From positions 1 to 64,000 of the forward strand of contig CAMXAU010000002.1 in assembly GCA_947179325.1 (NCBI GenBank): a stretch of DNA of 64,000 nt. Reading direction: 5' to 3'. Made by a program: the position numbers and the translations under genes. Within the stretch, counting starts at the first letter, position 1. Each line of letters starts with the position of its first letter. The notes below the pieces were generated by a model. That model ran no database searches. It saw only the letters and a program-made list of their open reading frames with translations, and was not told where the DNA came from. This document shows positions 40,309 to 49,891 of the stretch, piece by piece. The stretch comes from an uncultured Bacteroidales bacterium. Lineage in GTDB: Bacteria; Bacteroidota; Bacteroidia; Bacteroidales; UBA932.

Positions 40309-41784
40309 ATGAACAGATATATAGCCTACATATCAATAATAGCGGCAGCCATGCTGGCATCCTCATGCAAGGCGTGGCTCAATGTGGATTCCGAAGACAG
40401 GATCCTTGAAGAAAGGCTCTTCAGCAGCACAGACGGATTCTATACCGCGCTGAACGGTGTCTACATTGACCTTGTCAATGCAAACCTGTATTCGGGGACA
40501 CTGGCCCCGTCAACACCGGACATCCTTGCACAATACTATGACACAAGTGCCGACACCCACACATACTCATCCCTCGCAGGATTCCAGGGAGAGGCAAAGC
40601 GAGTTGCTGTAAACGACATGTGGTCAAGGGCATACTTCCTTATCCTTAACGTGAACAAGATCATCGGGCATTGCGATGAACGCAAAGGGACTGTGCTCAA
40701 TGAACTGGACTATAGCATCATCAAGGGCGAATGCCTTGCGCTCCGCGCCCTGCTGCATTTCGAGATGCTGAGATATTTCGGTCCCGTGTTCTCTGTATCC
40801 CCCGGCGCAGATGCGATACCATACATGACGGACACTGACCCGAAAGTCAGTCCCGTCCTCTCCGGGACAGCAGTCATGGCAAGGCTCAATGCTGACCTTG
40901 AGGCATCGATGGGACTGCTGGCAGGAAGCGACCCTGTCATTGCCGGCGGCAAGAATGAGGTGGACAACGGCGGAAGAAACCTGTACGGGTTCCGTAACCT
41001 GAGGATGAACTATTTCGCAGTAAAGGCACTCGCGGCAAGGGTGAACATGTATCTCGGCTACCTGGAGAACTACCGTGGGAAAGCCCTGCAATATGCAGAA
41101 GAAGTAATCAGCGATGCTGCCAGGTTCTTCCCGTTCTCGACAAGGGAGGAGGCAAACGGACAGGCTGCCACAGGCAATGTCAACACCGCAGCCGAGGACA
41201 GGGTGCTTTCCTCAGATATACTGTTTGCAGTCTACAACATCAGGCGCGGAGAAGACATATACGAGAAATATTTCTACAATACCCTGGAGAGCAACAGGCT
41301 GCTGGCTATATCAGAAAGAGGCTACAGCAGCATGTTCCCGGAAGAGGGAGACCTCAGAACATTCCAGTGGGCGCGGAAGAGGGATGCACTCGGAAACGAT
41401 GTGGTCTGTCTCGTAAAATACGAGGCCATGGAAGTTGACGGAAAGAACTACCCGTACATGATTCCGGTCCTGAGAATGTCCGAGATGTACCTGATAGCCG
41501 CCGAATGCTACAATGCCTCAGGGGATACGGACCTTGCATACCGGAGGCTAAACACACTCCGCAATGCACGCCAGACCTCATCGGTGTCGACAGCCATTGA
41601 GGCTAATATAGAATATGAATATATCCGTGAATTTGCAGGAGAGGGCCAGCTGTTCTGGTACTACAAGAGAAAGAATGCACAGACAATCACTGCGATATAC
41701 GACAGAAGCAAGCCGGACATAACAGTCGGCACTGCAGGCTACCTGTTTGACCTGCCGCAGTCCGAGGACGGATTCAGGGATTAG
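40309..41784 (+). CDS. SusD/RagB family lipoprotein (locus 2)
   Basis: AAMLASSCKAWLNVDSEDRILEERLF; LRALLHFEMLRYFGPVFSV; RMSEMYLIAAECYNASGD. Confidence 0.93.
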   Translation: MNRYIAYISIIAAAMLASSCKAWLNVDSEDRILEERLFSSTDGFYTALNGVYIDLVNANLYSGTLAPSTPDILAQYYDTSADTHTYSSLAGFQGEAKRVAVNDMWSRAYFLILNVNKIIGHCDERKGTVLNELDYSIIKGECLALRALLHFEMLRYFGPVFSVSPGADAIPYMTDTDPKVSPVLSGTAVMARLNADLEASMGLLAGSDPVIAGGKNEVDNGGRNLYGFRNLRMNYFAVKALAARVNMYLGYLENYRGKALQYAEEVISDAARFFPFSTREEANGQAATGNVNTAAEDRVLSSDILFAVYNIRRGEDIYEKYFYNTLESNRLLAISERGYSSMFPEEGDLRTFQWARKRDALGNDVVCLVKYEAMEVDGKNYPYMIPVLRMSEMYLIAAECYNASGDTDLAYRRLNTLRNARQTSSVSTAIEANIEYEYIREFAGEGQLFWYYKRKNAQTITAIYDRSKPDITVGTAGYLFDLPQSEDGFRD

Positions 41785-41822
41785 CAGAAAATGCGGATAA
41801 GAGTAAGACAAGACATAATGAA

Positions 41823-42578
41823 ATGAGACACAGGACATACATATACATACTGGCACTTGCTGCATCACTTATAGGATGCACATCAGGGCTTGATACCTAC
41901 AATGGGGTCTCCGGAGTATATTTCGCCATGAATTCCGGAAGCTCATATGCAAATGCAGACACGACATACCTCGAATCGTCCAGCCTGCCGTTCATCATCA
42001 CGTCAAGCCGCGATTCGGTATTCAATGTCAAGATAAAGATTCTTGGAGCAGTATCAACGCATGACAGGCATGTTTCAGTCAGGGTGGCTGAAGACATGTC
42101 GGACATACTTCCGGGAGACTATGAACCGCTTCAAGGCAGCTATGTCCTCCGTGCCGGCGAGGTGTTCGGCAGCATCCCGGTCAAGTTCCTGCGCACAGCG
42201 TCACTGGAGGGCCAGGAGAGGACCTTGACAATAGAGCTTGAAGAGAACAGCGACTTCTCCCTTCCTATCAGATACTGGCGCAACTCATCCACTGAGTATG
42301 TAAATGTGACAAGGCACTCCATCACCATCAGCGACAAATATGTACAGCTGCCAGGATATTCCACAAGCCATTTCGGACCGTTTTCAGAGAAGAAGATGAA
42401 GATTCTCCTGGAACTGTTTGACATGAAGCTGACAGATTTCAATGAGAGGCTGCCGCTTACAATGACAAAGGCCATGGGGCAGAAATTCGACAGATGGCTG
42501 CAGCAGCAGAAGCTCAAGGGAGAGACCGTATATGAAGAAGACGGGTCGGAGATGAAGGCAGGAGACTATATCTATTAG
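41823..42578 (+). CDS. DUF4843 domain lipoprotein (locus 2)
   Basis: ASLIGCTSGLDTYNGVSGVYFAMNSGSSYANADTTYLESSSLPFIITSSRDSVFNVKIKILGAVSTHDRHVSVRV. Confidence 0.8.
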   Translation: MRHRTYIYILALAASLIGCTSGLDTYNGVSGVYFAMNSGSSYANADTTYLESSSLPFIITSSRDSVFNVKIKILGAVSTHDRHVSVRVAEDMSDILPGDYEPLQGSYVLRAGEVFGSIPVKFLRTASLEGQERTLTIELEENSDFSLPIRYWRNSSTEYVNVTRHSITISDKYVQLPGYSTSHFGPFSEKKMKILLELFDMKLTDFNERLPLTMTKAMGQKFDRWLQQQKLKGETVYEEDGSEMKAGDYIY

Positions 42579-42581
42579 AAG

Positions 42582-44144
42582 ATGAAAGGGATACACATAC
42601 ATACCTATTTACGTTCACAGGCAATCCGGGCATTTGCGGGAGCCATTGCCACGGTGCTCTGCATGATTGCAGCCAATTCATGCTTCAAGGACCTGGGGAA
42701 CTATGACTACACCGACATCAACCAGGCTGTGATCGGTGATGCCGGCTTTGAGGAGGAATATAATGTCAGGCTCAACGAGGACATACTCAGGATTGTCCCG
42801 GAGATATCATTCACCCTGGATCCGGAGGGGAAAGGAGACTACAGATACGAGTGGGTGGCTGTCGGGCAGAATTTCCTGCGCGGCCAGAGATTCACAATCG
42901 GGACAGAAAGAGACCTTGACTACCCGGTCAGGCTTGCCGCCGAGACATATATACTGTACCTGAAGGTTACAGATCCGGCTACAGACATGGTCTTCAGCAA
43001 AAGCGTAGGGCTCAACGTCATGTCATTGTACACTAAAGGATGGCTGCTCGCCGGCGAGGACAGCGAAGGCCGCGGACAGATAGACATGATTTCATTCAGC
43101 GGGACTACCCTGTTCCTGAAAAACGCGCTGACACTCCAGGAGGGACTTCAGCTGTCCCCTGTCAACCTTGTATGGATAGACAACGATGAATACACATCCG
43201 AGGACCGGCTATATGCGGCAACTGCCTCCGGGACATACAAATTCGACAGGGAGAGCTTCACAGGCTCCCCATACACAGACCTTAAATATTCATTTGCACT
43301 TGCCCCTGACGGTAGCGGCATAATGACCGACTGCCAGAAAATCAGCGACAAGAGGCATGTCATAATCGTTGACGGGCGCGCATATGAGGTAAGCTCCGAA
43401 GGTGGAATGATAGGCAATACATTCAGCTACACAGAGAGCGGCTCCGAATTCGAGGCTGCCCCCCAGATGATCTGCAACCACAGGCAGATTGACGTAAGGA
43501 CATTCGGGTTCTACGACATGACAGGAAGGAGATTCGGCTACATCAGCGGCATGACAGTAAAGAACACAGTCATGCCAGGAGACGGCGAAAACGACCTCTG
43601 GAGCTGGAATACCGCCACTGAGTTCAGCTCAGGCCTTGATTTCGTAGCCGCCATAGAATCATTTTTCAGCAACGGCCAGACAACAGTGGTCATGCAGGAC
43701 CCGGAAAACGGCGACAGATGGATGTACTGCATAACTGCAGAGCGGTCCGGCTCCCTCAGCAAGGGCATAAGGTGCAAGGCTGACATGTCCATAGCGACAG
43801 ACTTTGACAAGGCCGGGAACTTTATCATCACGACAAACCACGGATATATGCTCTACAGTGCAGGGAACAGGCTTTACGGATATAATTTCAGGAAATCGCC
43901 GCAGGAATGCACGCTGCTGAAAGAGTTCAGCGCCCCTGTCACATGCATGAAAGCGGATCTCGTGACAGACGAGCAATACCAGGACAACTTCTATGTCGCG
44001 ACTTACGATGATGCTGTACCGGAAAGTGGAGTGCTGTACAAGTTCCACGTCACAGACTCGCCTGACAAGATAGGAATCGAGCAGCAGGAATGCTGGGAGA
44101 AAGGCTTCCTCAAGATACACAGTATCTGCTACAAGGAATTTTAG
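42582..44144 (+). CDS. PKD-like family lipoprotein (locus 2)
   Basis: MIAANSCFKDLGNYDYTDINQAVI; YRYEWVAVGQ...GTERDLDYPVRLAAETYILYLKVTDPATDMVFSK; parallels 17055-18620. Confidence 0.8.
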   Translation: MKGIHIHTYLRSQAIRAFAGAIATVLCMIAANSCFKDLGNYDYTDINQAVIGDAGFEEEYNVRLNEDILRIVPEISFTLDPEGKGDYRYEWVAVGQNFLRGQRFTIGTERDLDYPVRLAAETYILYLKVTDPATDMVFSKSVGLNVMSLYTKGWLLAGEDSEGRGQIDMISFSGTTLFLKNALTLQEGLQLSPVNLVWIDNDEYTSEDRLYAATASGTYKFDRESFTGSPYTDLKYSFALAPDGSGIMTDCQKISDKRHVIIVDGRAYEVSSEGGMIGNTFSYTESGSEFEAAPQMICNHRQIDVRTFGFYDMTGRRFGYISGMTVKNTVMPGDGENDLWSWNTATEFSSGLDFVAAIESFFSNGQTTVVMQDPENGDRWMYCITAERSGSLSKGIRCKADMSIATDFDKAGNFIITTNHGYMLYSAGNRLYGYNFRKSPQECTLLKEFSAPVTCMKADLVTDEQYQDNFYVATYDDAVPESGVLYKFHVTDSPDKIGIEQQECWEKGFLKIHSICYKEF

Positions 44145-44174
44145 GGAATATAAACACAACAACAGGTTTTAATA

Positions 44175-46853
44175 ATGAGAATCAGAAGAATTGCATTAGC
44201 TTTATGTTCTTTGCTCTGCATCGGGGCATTGACAGCTGAAGCTGCCCCAAAGAAGACCCTTAAGGGGAAAAAGAAGAAAAAGGGAGAGACAGAACAGGCC
44301 GATACGGTCAAGAAAGAAAAGAAAGACAAATATGCCGAGGCCATAAAGGACGCCAAGGTATATGACGGCCTTATCAAGCTCTACATGACTCCCAAGGATG
44401 AACTTCTGTTTGAGATCAAGGAAGAGAACATCGGACGTCTCTATCTCCTGACGAACAGGATTACAGAGACAAGCGACGATGCGGCATTCGCTGCAGGAGA
44501 GATGATCGGTGACCAGATAATGTTCAGGATGACAGCTGACACCGCATACGTGCATTTCTACAATGTATCCACCTACAACAAGCTCCGTCCAGGAGACGAG
44601 ATAGGAGAGGCTTTCTATAAGAACCACAGGGACCCGATTCTCAAATCATTCAAGGTCAAGGCTTTCAAGAAAGACTCTTGCTACCTTATCGACATGACAG
44701 CCTTCTTCAAGTCCAACGAAAAGCTCATCACTCCACTGCAGTACAGCTCCAACCTGATGACAAAGCGCAGCGGAAGCTATGACTCTGATGCGGCAAAGAT
44801 ACTTGAGGTCAAGTCATTCCCTAAAAATGTCGAGATCTCCTCGCAGATGAATTTCCAGTGCGAGCCGGAGCCATATTTTGTCAAGGTCAGACGCTCCATC
44901 CTCGCTCTTCCTGACCAGCCGATGAAAATACGCTACCAGGACAACCGTGTGGGATATTTCTATTCAATGTACAACTATTACAGCTCTGACAGGGACAGGG
45001 TGGAGATGAAGCAGATTGCACACCGCTGGAGGCTTGAGCCGAAAGAAGGCGAAGAGGAAGCCTACTTCAACGGTGAGCTTGTGGAGCCGAAAGAACCGAT
45101 TGTGTTCTATGTTGACTCATCATTCCCGGACAAATGGAAGGATGCTGTCAAAAACGGCATCGAGGACTGGCAGACAGCGTTCGAGGCTGCCGGATTCAAG
45201 AACGCCATCATAGCAAGGGACTACCCTTCCCCTGCCGACAGCACTGGATTCGACCCTGACGACATCCGCTTCAACTGCATCAGGTATATTGCAACTGACA
45301 TTGCAAACGCCTCCGGGCCAAGCTATGTAGACCCACGCTCCGGAGAGATTCTTGTCGGGGACGTGAACTGGTACCACAATGTGATTTCACTGGTGAACAA
45401 CTGGCGTTTCACACAGACCGGAGCCGTTGACCCGCGTGTCCGCAAAATGGTATTCGATGACGATGTGATGAGCGAGTCGCTCAGATACGTGGCTTCCCAT
45501 GAAATAGGTCACACCCTCGGCCTTATGCACAACATGGGTGCAAGCTACTCCTTCCCTGTCGATTCGCTGCGCAGCCCGTCATTCACACAGAAATACGGAA
45601 CTACGCCATCCATAATGGACTATGCAAGAAACAACTATGTGGCACAGCCGGGAGACCTTGAGAAAGGCGTAAGGATGGTGCCGCCTCTTGTCGGCGTCTA
45701 CGACATACATGCCATAGACTGGGGCTACAGGCTGTTCCCGGGCGACCTCGCTCCAGAACAGGAGAAGCAGCTTCTGAACAAGATGATCATGGAAAAGGCA
45801 TCCGACCCGATGTACAAGTTCGGTGCACAGCAGATATTCAACATAGTAAGCCCGGCCGACCTCACAGAAGACCTCGGAGACGACCACATCAAGGCAAGCG
45901 ACTACTGCATCTCCAACCTGAAGATCCTTGTACCTCAGCTTGAGAAATGGTTCTACGAGGAAGGAAGCAACTACATGGACATCAAGATCAAGTTCTTCAA
46001 TGTCGCGAACCAGTACAAGAGGGTGTTCAACCATGTGATGCCATATCTCGGAGGCGTATATTTCAATGACATTGTACAGGACGGGAACTTCGAGGGCCGT
46101 GCAAGGGTATATGTGACGAAGGACAAGCAGAAGGAAGCCATGAAATGGCTCGTGAACCAGGCACTTACATTCCGCGAATGGCTGCTGCCGGAAAGGATTC
46201 TCGACATCACGGGATATGGCTCCGGCGACCTTGACGGATACCAGAGAAGCGTAGTGGGCAAAATGTTCGGCAGCGCGACACTGACCTTTATCGCAGAGGG
46301 CGAACGCTCCGGCCAGAAGAACCTCTACACTCTTGACGGATATATGAAAGACGCGGTTGACGCAGTGCTTGTCAACACGCTCAAGAACAGGAAGCTCGCA
46401 GTAGAGGACATGAATATGCAGAATGCCATGATCGCATCGCTTGCAGAACTCGCAGGACTTGTGAAGCCTCAGGGAGGATTCTCTCTCGGTGGCGGTGAAG
46501 GCAGTTCCCTGTCATCTATTGAAGAGGAGCTTATAAGCATCCATAAAGCCCTGAAGGAGCTTGAGGAAGAGACCTCATGCGATTTCTTCTGCACTCACAG
46601 CCATGATGACCATAGCGGAAGGCATATCTGCGGAGAGCACCATAAGGCAACCGGCCCGGAGAACTCATATTTCAGGCAGAACAATGACCTCCCGAACCTC
46701 TCCGGTGCGCTCGCAAGGCCAATCGCGCTGAAAGAGCTGAAAAGGGTCATCAGCACATACAGGAGTGCCAGAGGAGCTGCGGACAGCCGTTCAAGAGCTT
46801 TCTACGACTATCAGATAGACAAGGTTGAAAGGCTTATGAAAAATGCACAATAG
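44175..46853 (+). CDS. Zinc-dependent metalloprotease (DUF5117/DUF5118/DUF4953-type architecture)
   Basis: Sec signal; VASHEIGHTLGLMHNMGASYSFPVDSLRS zinc motif; TPSIMDYARNNYVAQPGD. Confidence 0.9.
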   Translation: MRIRRIALALCSLLCIGALTAEAAPKKTLKGKKKKKGETEQADTVKKEKKDKYAEAIKDAKVYDGLIKLYMTPKDELLFEIKEENIGRLYLLTNRITETSDDAAFAAGEMIGDQIMFRMTADTAYVHFYNVSTYNKLRPGDEIGEAFYKNHRDPILKSFKVKAFKKDSCYLIDMTAFFKSNEKLITPLQYSSNLMTKRSGSYDSDAAKILEVKSFPKNVEISSQMNFQCEPEPYFVKVRRSILALPDQPMKIRYQDNRVGYFYSMYNYYSSDRDRVEMKQIAHRWRLEPKEGEEEAYFNGELVEPKEPIVFYVDSSFPDKWKDAVKNGIEDWQTAFEAAGFKNAIIARDYPSPADSTGFDPDDIRFNCIRYIATDIANASGPSYVDPRSGEILVGDVNWYHNVISLVNNWRFTQTGAVDPRVRKMVFDDDVMSESLRYVASHEIGHTLGLMHNMGASYSFPVDSLRSPSFTQKYGTTPSIMDYARNNYVAQPGDLEKGVRMVPPLVGVYDIHAIDWGYRLFPGDLAPEQEKQLLNKMIMEKASDPMYKFGAQQIFNIVSPADLTEDLGDDHIKASDYCISNLKILVPQLEKWFYEEGSNYMDIKIKFFNVANQYKRVFNHVMPYLGGVYFNDIVQDGNFEGRARVYVTKDKQKEAMKWLVNQALTFREWLLPERILDITGYGSGDLDGYQRSVVGKMFGSATLTFIAEGERSGQKNLYTLDGYMKDAVDAVLVNTLKNRKLAVEDMNMQNAMIASLAELAGLVKPQGGFSLGGGEGSSLSSIEEELISIHKALKELEEETSCDFFCTHSHDDHSGRHICGEHHKATGPENSYFRQNNDLPNLSGALARPIALKELKRVISTYRSARGAADSRSRAFYDYQIDKVERLMKNAQ

Positions 46854-46886
46854 CAACGGACTATAAACAATTTTTATTTTTTTATC

Positions 46887-47984
46887 ATGAAAACAGACAG
46901 ATTTTATTCAATGCTCGGAGTGCTTGCCATTGCTGCAGGTATCTTCGGGACGGTTTCTTGCGAGAAGAATCCCCAGGGCGCAGCAAAGGACTATGTCCTG
47001 GAGCTGGCAAATCCTGCTGATGCAGAGATTTTCGTGAACAATGGAAACACTGCCTCCATCAACGTGGAGCTGGTCCTCAAGAATATCACGAAGGAGGAGA
47101 TATCAATCAATGCAAAAGAGAACGAGGGCAGCTGGTGCGCAGCAGAAATAAGCACCGAAGCTGATGCAGTCACAATTACACCTGGCGCAAATGCCACAGC
47201 AGAAGACAAGGTTGCCGTCTTTGAGATAGGCGCAGCCAACGTTGATCCGGTTGTCATAAAGGTCACCAGCACCGGCAGCGAAACCGAGATATTTGTAGAG
47301 GTCGAGTCTGCACAGGTCTCTGTAGACAGCTATGGAATGCTGACATTCAATCCTTCCGCAGCAGGAGAGTCGCTGACCGTGACAGTCAGGACCAATGCAG
47401 AAAGGTGGTATCTGAACGACATGAACATGGTGACAGACGATGACTATAATCCTGTTGAATGGTACACAGCAGACAAGACCAGCGGCAAGAACGGGGAGAC
47501 ATGCACAATAACCTTCTCGGCAAACACCGGGACAGAAGACAGGATGGCATCACTGATGTTTGTTGAAGAGCCTGAAGGATATGGATATGGAGCTTCATCA
47601 GTCATGGTGACACAGTCAGGCAAGCCGGCGACAGCAGTGAGCGTAACCTATTATGATGAAAATTGGAGTGAAGTGACTGTAGACGGAAAGACATTCGATG
47701 TAGCCTTCGATAAGGACGCATCGACATGGGACGGATTTGACTTTGAGCTGGAAAAGGACGGCTCTGTCATGTTCCTGTTCGTAAATCCGGGAACAATGGA
47801 CGCAAATACTTCAATTGAAGGAGCAGACGATCCATGGGTGAGCATCAGCGCATCGTACGGATATAGCATTGTCCCTACAGCCAACAGCACAGGTGCAACG
47901 CGTTCAACAGACCTTGTAATCTGCCCTGCAGGAGACAAGGCCACCGAGCTTTTCCGCTTCAGGATCACACAGGCGGGAGAGTAG
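46887..47984 (+). CDS. BACON-like multi-domain lipoprotein (locus 2)
   Basis: GIFGTVSCEKNPQG lipobox; WYTADKTSGKNGETCTITFSANTGTEDRMASLMFVEE...SSVMVTQSGKP pattern. Confidence 0.65.
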   Translation: MKTDRFYSMLGVLAIAAGIFGTVSCEKNPQGAAKDYVLELANPADAEIFVNNGNTASINVELVLKNITKEEISINAKENEGSWCAAEISTEADAVTITPGANATAEDKVAVFEIGAANVDPVVIKVTSTGSETEIFVEVESAQVSVDSYGMLTFNPSAAGESLTVTVRTNAERWYLNDMNMVTDDDYNPVEWYTADKTSGKNGETCTITFSANTGTEDRMASLMFVEEPEGYGYGASSVMVTQSGKPATAVSVTYYDENWSEVTVDGKTFDVAFDKDASTWDGFDFELEKDGSVMFLFVNPGTMDANTSIEGADDPWVSISASYGYSIVPTANSTGATRSTDLVICPAGDKATELFRFRITQAGE

Positions 47985-48011
47985 CATACTGACAATATAA
48001 TGTAATGACGG

Positions 48012-48044
48012 GCGGCAGGGAATGTGTTTCCTGCCGCTCTTCTG
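48012..48044 (+). terminator. Hairpin terminator after locus 2
   Basis: gcggcaggga-N6-ttcctgccgc followed by tcttctg (weak T tract). Confidence 0.5.
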
Positions 48045-48117
48045 TTTCCTGGCAGGCAATACCATACCGCATGGCAGGGATGTTGTATATCCGGTAATCC
48101 GTTAAAGATTTTAAGGC

Positions 48118-49347
48118 ATGAGACTACATTCAGGATTACCATACTGGATTATAAAGGACCAGCTCTACGACTATTATAATCCGCTCAGGGAAGATATACA
48201 TACAGACGTTGCAATAATCGGTGCGGGCATCACAGGAGCGCTTGCCGCACACGCGCTATGCAAAGCCGGACTCGAATGCTGCGTGATAGACAGGCGCAGC
48301 ATTGCCACGGGAAGTTCAGCTGCAAGCACGGCACTGCTGCAATATGAGATAGACACACCGCTCCATATCCTCGCGGACAAGATAGGGGAAGAGAATGCGG
48401 CAAAGGCATATCATGCATGCCTCAACTCAATCAGCGACCTGGAGCGCATCCTGCAGGAAGCCGGTATAGAAGCCGGCTTCGAGCGCAGGCCAAGCATCTT
48501 CTATGCAAGCGACCACAATGGTGAGGAAACCATCATGAAAGAATTTGAGATCCGGAAACGCCATGGGCTTCCTGTAGAGATGCTCTCAAGGAAGGAGCTG
48601 CATGAAAGGTTCGGCATAAATACCCCAGGAGGGGCATTGTTCAACAGGGAATCCGCACAGGTGGATGTATACAAGGCTGCCTCCAGTCTACTTGCCCATG
48701 ACATGAAGAATTCAGGTCTTCGCGTCTTCACCCATACAGACATAACCGGATATGAACAGGACTGGGCTGACTGCTGCCTTACAGAACGCGGGGGGCATAC
48801 CATCAGATGCAGATATGCAGTGATTGCAAGCGGGTTTGAAGCTGGCCAGTTCCTGCCTGAAAAAGTCATGAAGCTGACCTCAACATACGCACTTGTCTCA
48901 CATCCCGTGGAACGCGCAAGGCTATGGCCGGAAGAAGCACTGATATGGGAGACTGCACAGCCGTATATATACATGCGCACAGCAGGAAACAGGATAATAA
49001 TGGGCGGCGAGGACGAAAATTTCAGCAACCCGAGAAGGCGTGACAGAAAAATAGGGAAGAAAGTGGCGATACTGGAGTCCAGGTTCCGGGAACTGTTCCC
49101 TGACATTCCGTTCAGGGCGGAAATGGCATGGTGCGGGACATTCAGCTCGACAGACGACGGGCTTCCTTTCATAGGGCCATGGGACGAAGGTGACAGAGTA
49201 TATTTCGACCTTGGATATGGAGGGAACGGGATAACATTCAGCGTAATCGGTTCACAGATAATCAGCAGGTCAATGACAGGCTACTACAGTCCAGACGACT
49301 GGATCTTCGGTTTCGGAAGAGTCAGGAAGCAGACAGACGGCCGATGA
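48118..49347 (+). CDS. FAD-dependent oxidoreductase (DAO family)
   Basis: VAIIGAGITGALAAHALCKAGLECCVIDRRSIATGSSAASTALLQYEID; GLPFIGPWDEGDRVYFDLGYGGNGITFSVIGSQI. Confidence 0.88.
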   Translation: MRLHSGLPYWIIKDQLYDYYNPLREDIHTDVAIIGAGITGALAAHALCKAGLECCVIDRRSIATGSSAASTALLQYEIDTPLHILADKIGEENAAKAYHACLNSISDLERILQEAGIEAGFERRPSIFYASDHNGEETIMKEFEIRKRHGLPVEMLSRKELHERFGINTPGGALFNRESAQVDVYKAASSLLAHDMKNSGLRVFTHTDITGYEQDWADCCLTERGGHTIRCRYAVIASGFEAGQFLPEKVMKLTSTYALVSHPVERARLWPEEALIWETAQPYIYMRTAGNRIIMGGEDENFSNPRRRDRKIGKKVAILESRFRELFPDIPFRAEMAWCGTFSSTDDGLPFIGPWDEGDRVYFDLGYGGNGITFSVIGSQIISRSMTGYYSPDDWIFGFGRVRKQTDGR

Positions 49348-49888
49348 CAGAAGAGGCCTCCTCATAGGAATACCCACGTGAAAGGGCGAAGCGGAGAAGC
49401 TTAAGGCGGATCTGCCCACCATCTGCAGGCGTGCCACTGGAAGAAGAAGTCCGGCAGAGTGAACGGTACTTTGTCTCCAGGAGCTTCTCCAGCCTGGCGG
49501 AGGCCTTGCCGTCATCGATCTCATCCAACGCTGCGGAAATCACATCCTTATCTATCCTCTTAGCTGAAAGGGCATAGCGTATCTTCGTCTCCCCCCATCC
49601 TGCAAGCGAGGACTTGTCCCTCGCGAAAGCCGTGGCATAGCGAAGGTCATCCACATACCTGTCAGACAGAAGAGAAGACATTATCTCCTCAATGGCCCTG
49701 CCCATATCCTCCCCTGCCTGCCCACTATCACCGTCACCGCAGCCAGGAGCAAGAGCCGCAGCCACCTTTGCACGTATGTCTGCACTGCAGTACTCCCTCC
49801 TGGAACAGAGTCTGCGCATCCTGTCCAGGACCTTTTCCTTAGGAAGACCTGCCTGAGAGGCACTGCCGCATGTATTCTTTTTCTGCAT
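49322..49888 (-). CDS. recX: Regulatory protein RecX
   Basis: ALAPG...LLSDRYVDDLRYATAFARDKSSLAGWGETKIRYALSAKRIDKDVISAALDEID; 3' end overlaps the convergent gene by 26 bp. Confidence 0.82.
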   Translation of the reverse strand: MQKKNTCGSASQAGLPKEKVLDRMRRLCSRREYCSADIRAKVAAALAPGCGDGDSGQAGEDMGRAIEEIMSSLLSDRYVDDLRYATAFARDKSSLAGWGETKIRYALSAKRIDKDVISAALDEIDDGKASARLEKLLETKYRSLCRTSSSSGTPADGGQIRLKLLRFALSRGYSYEEASSVIGRLSAS

Positions 49889-49891
49889 CCC

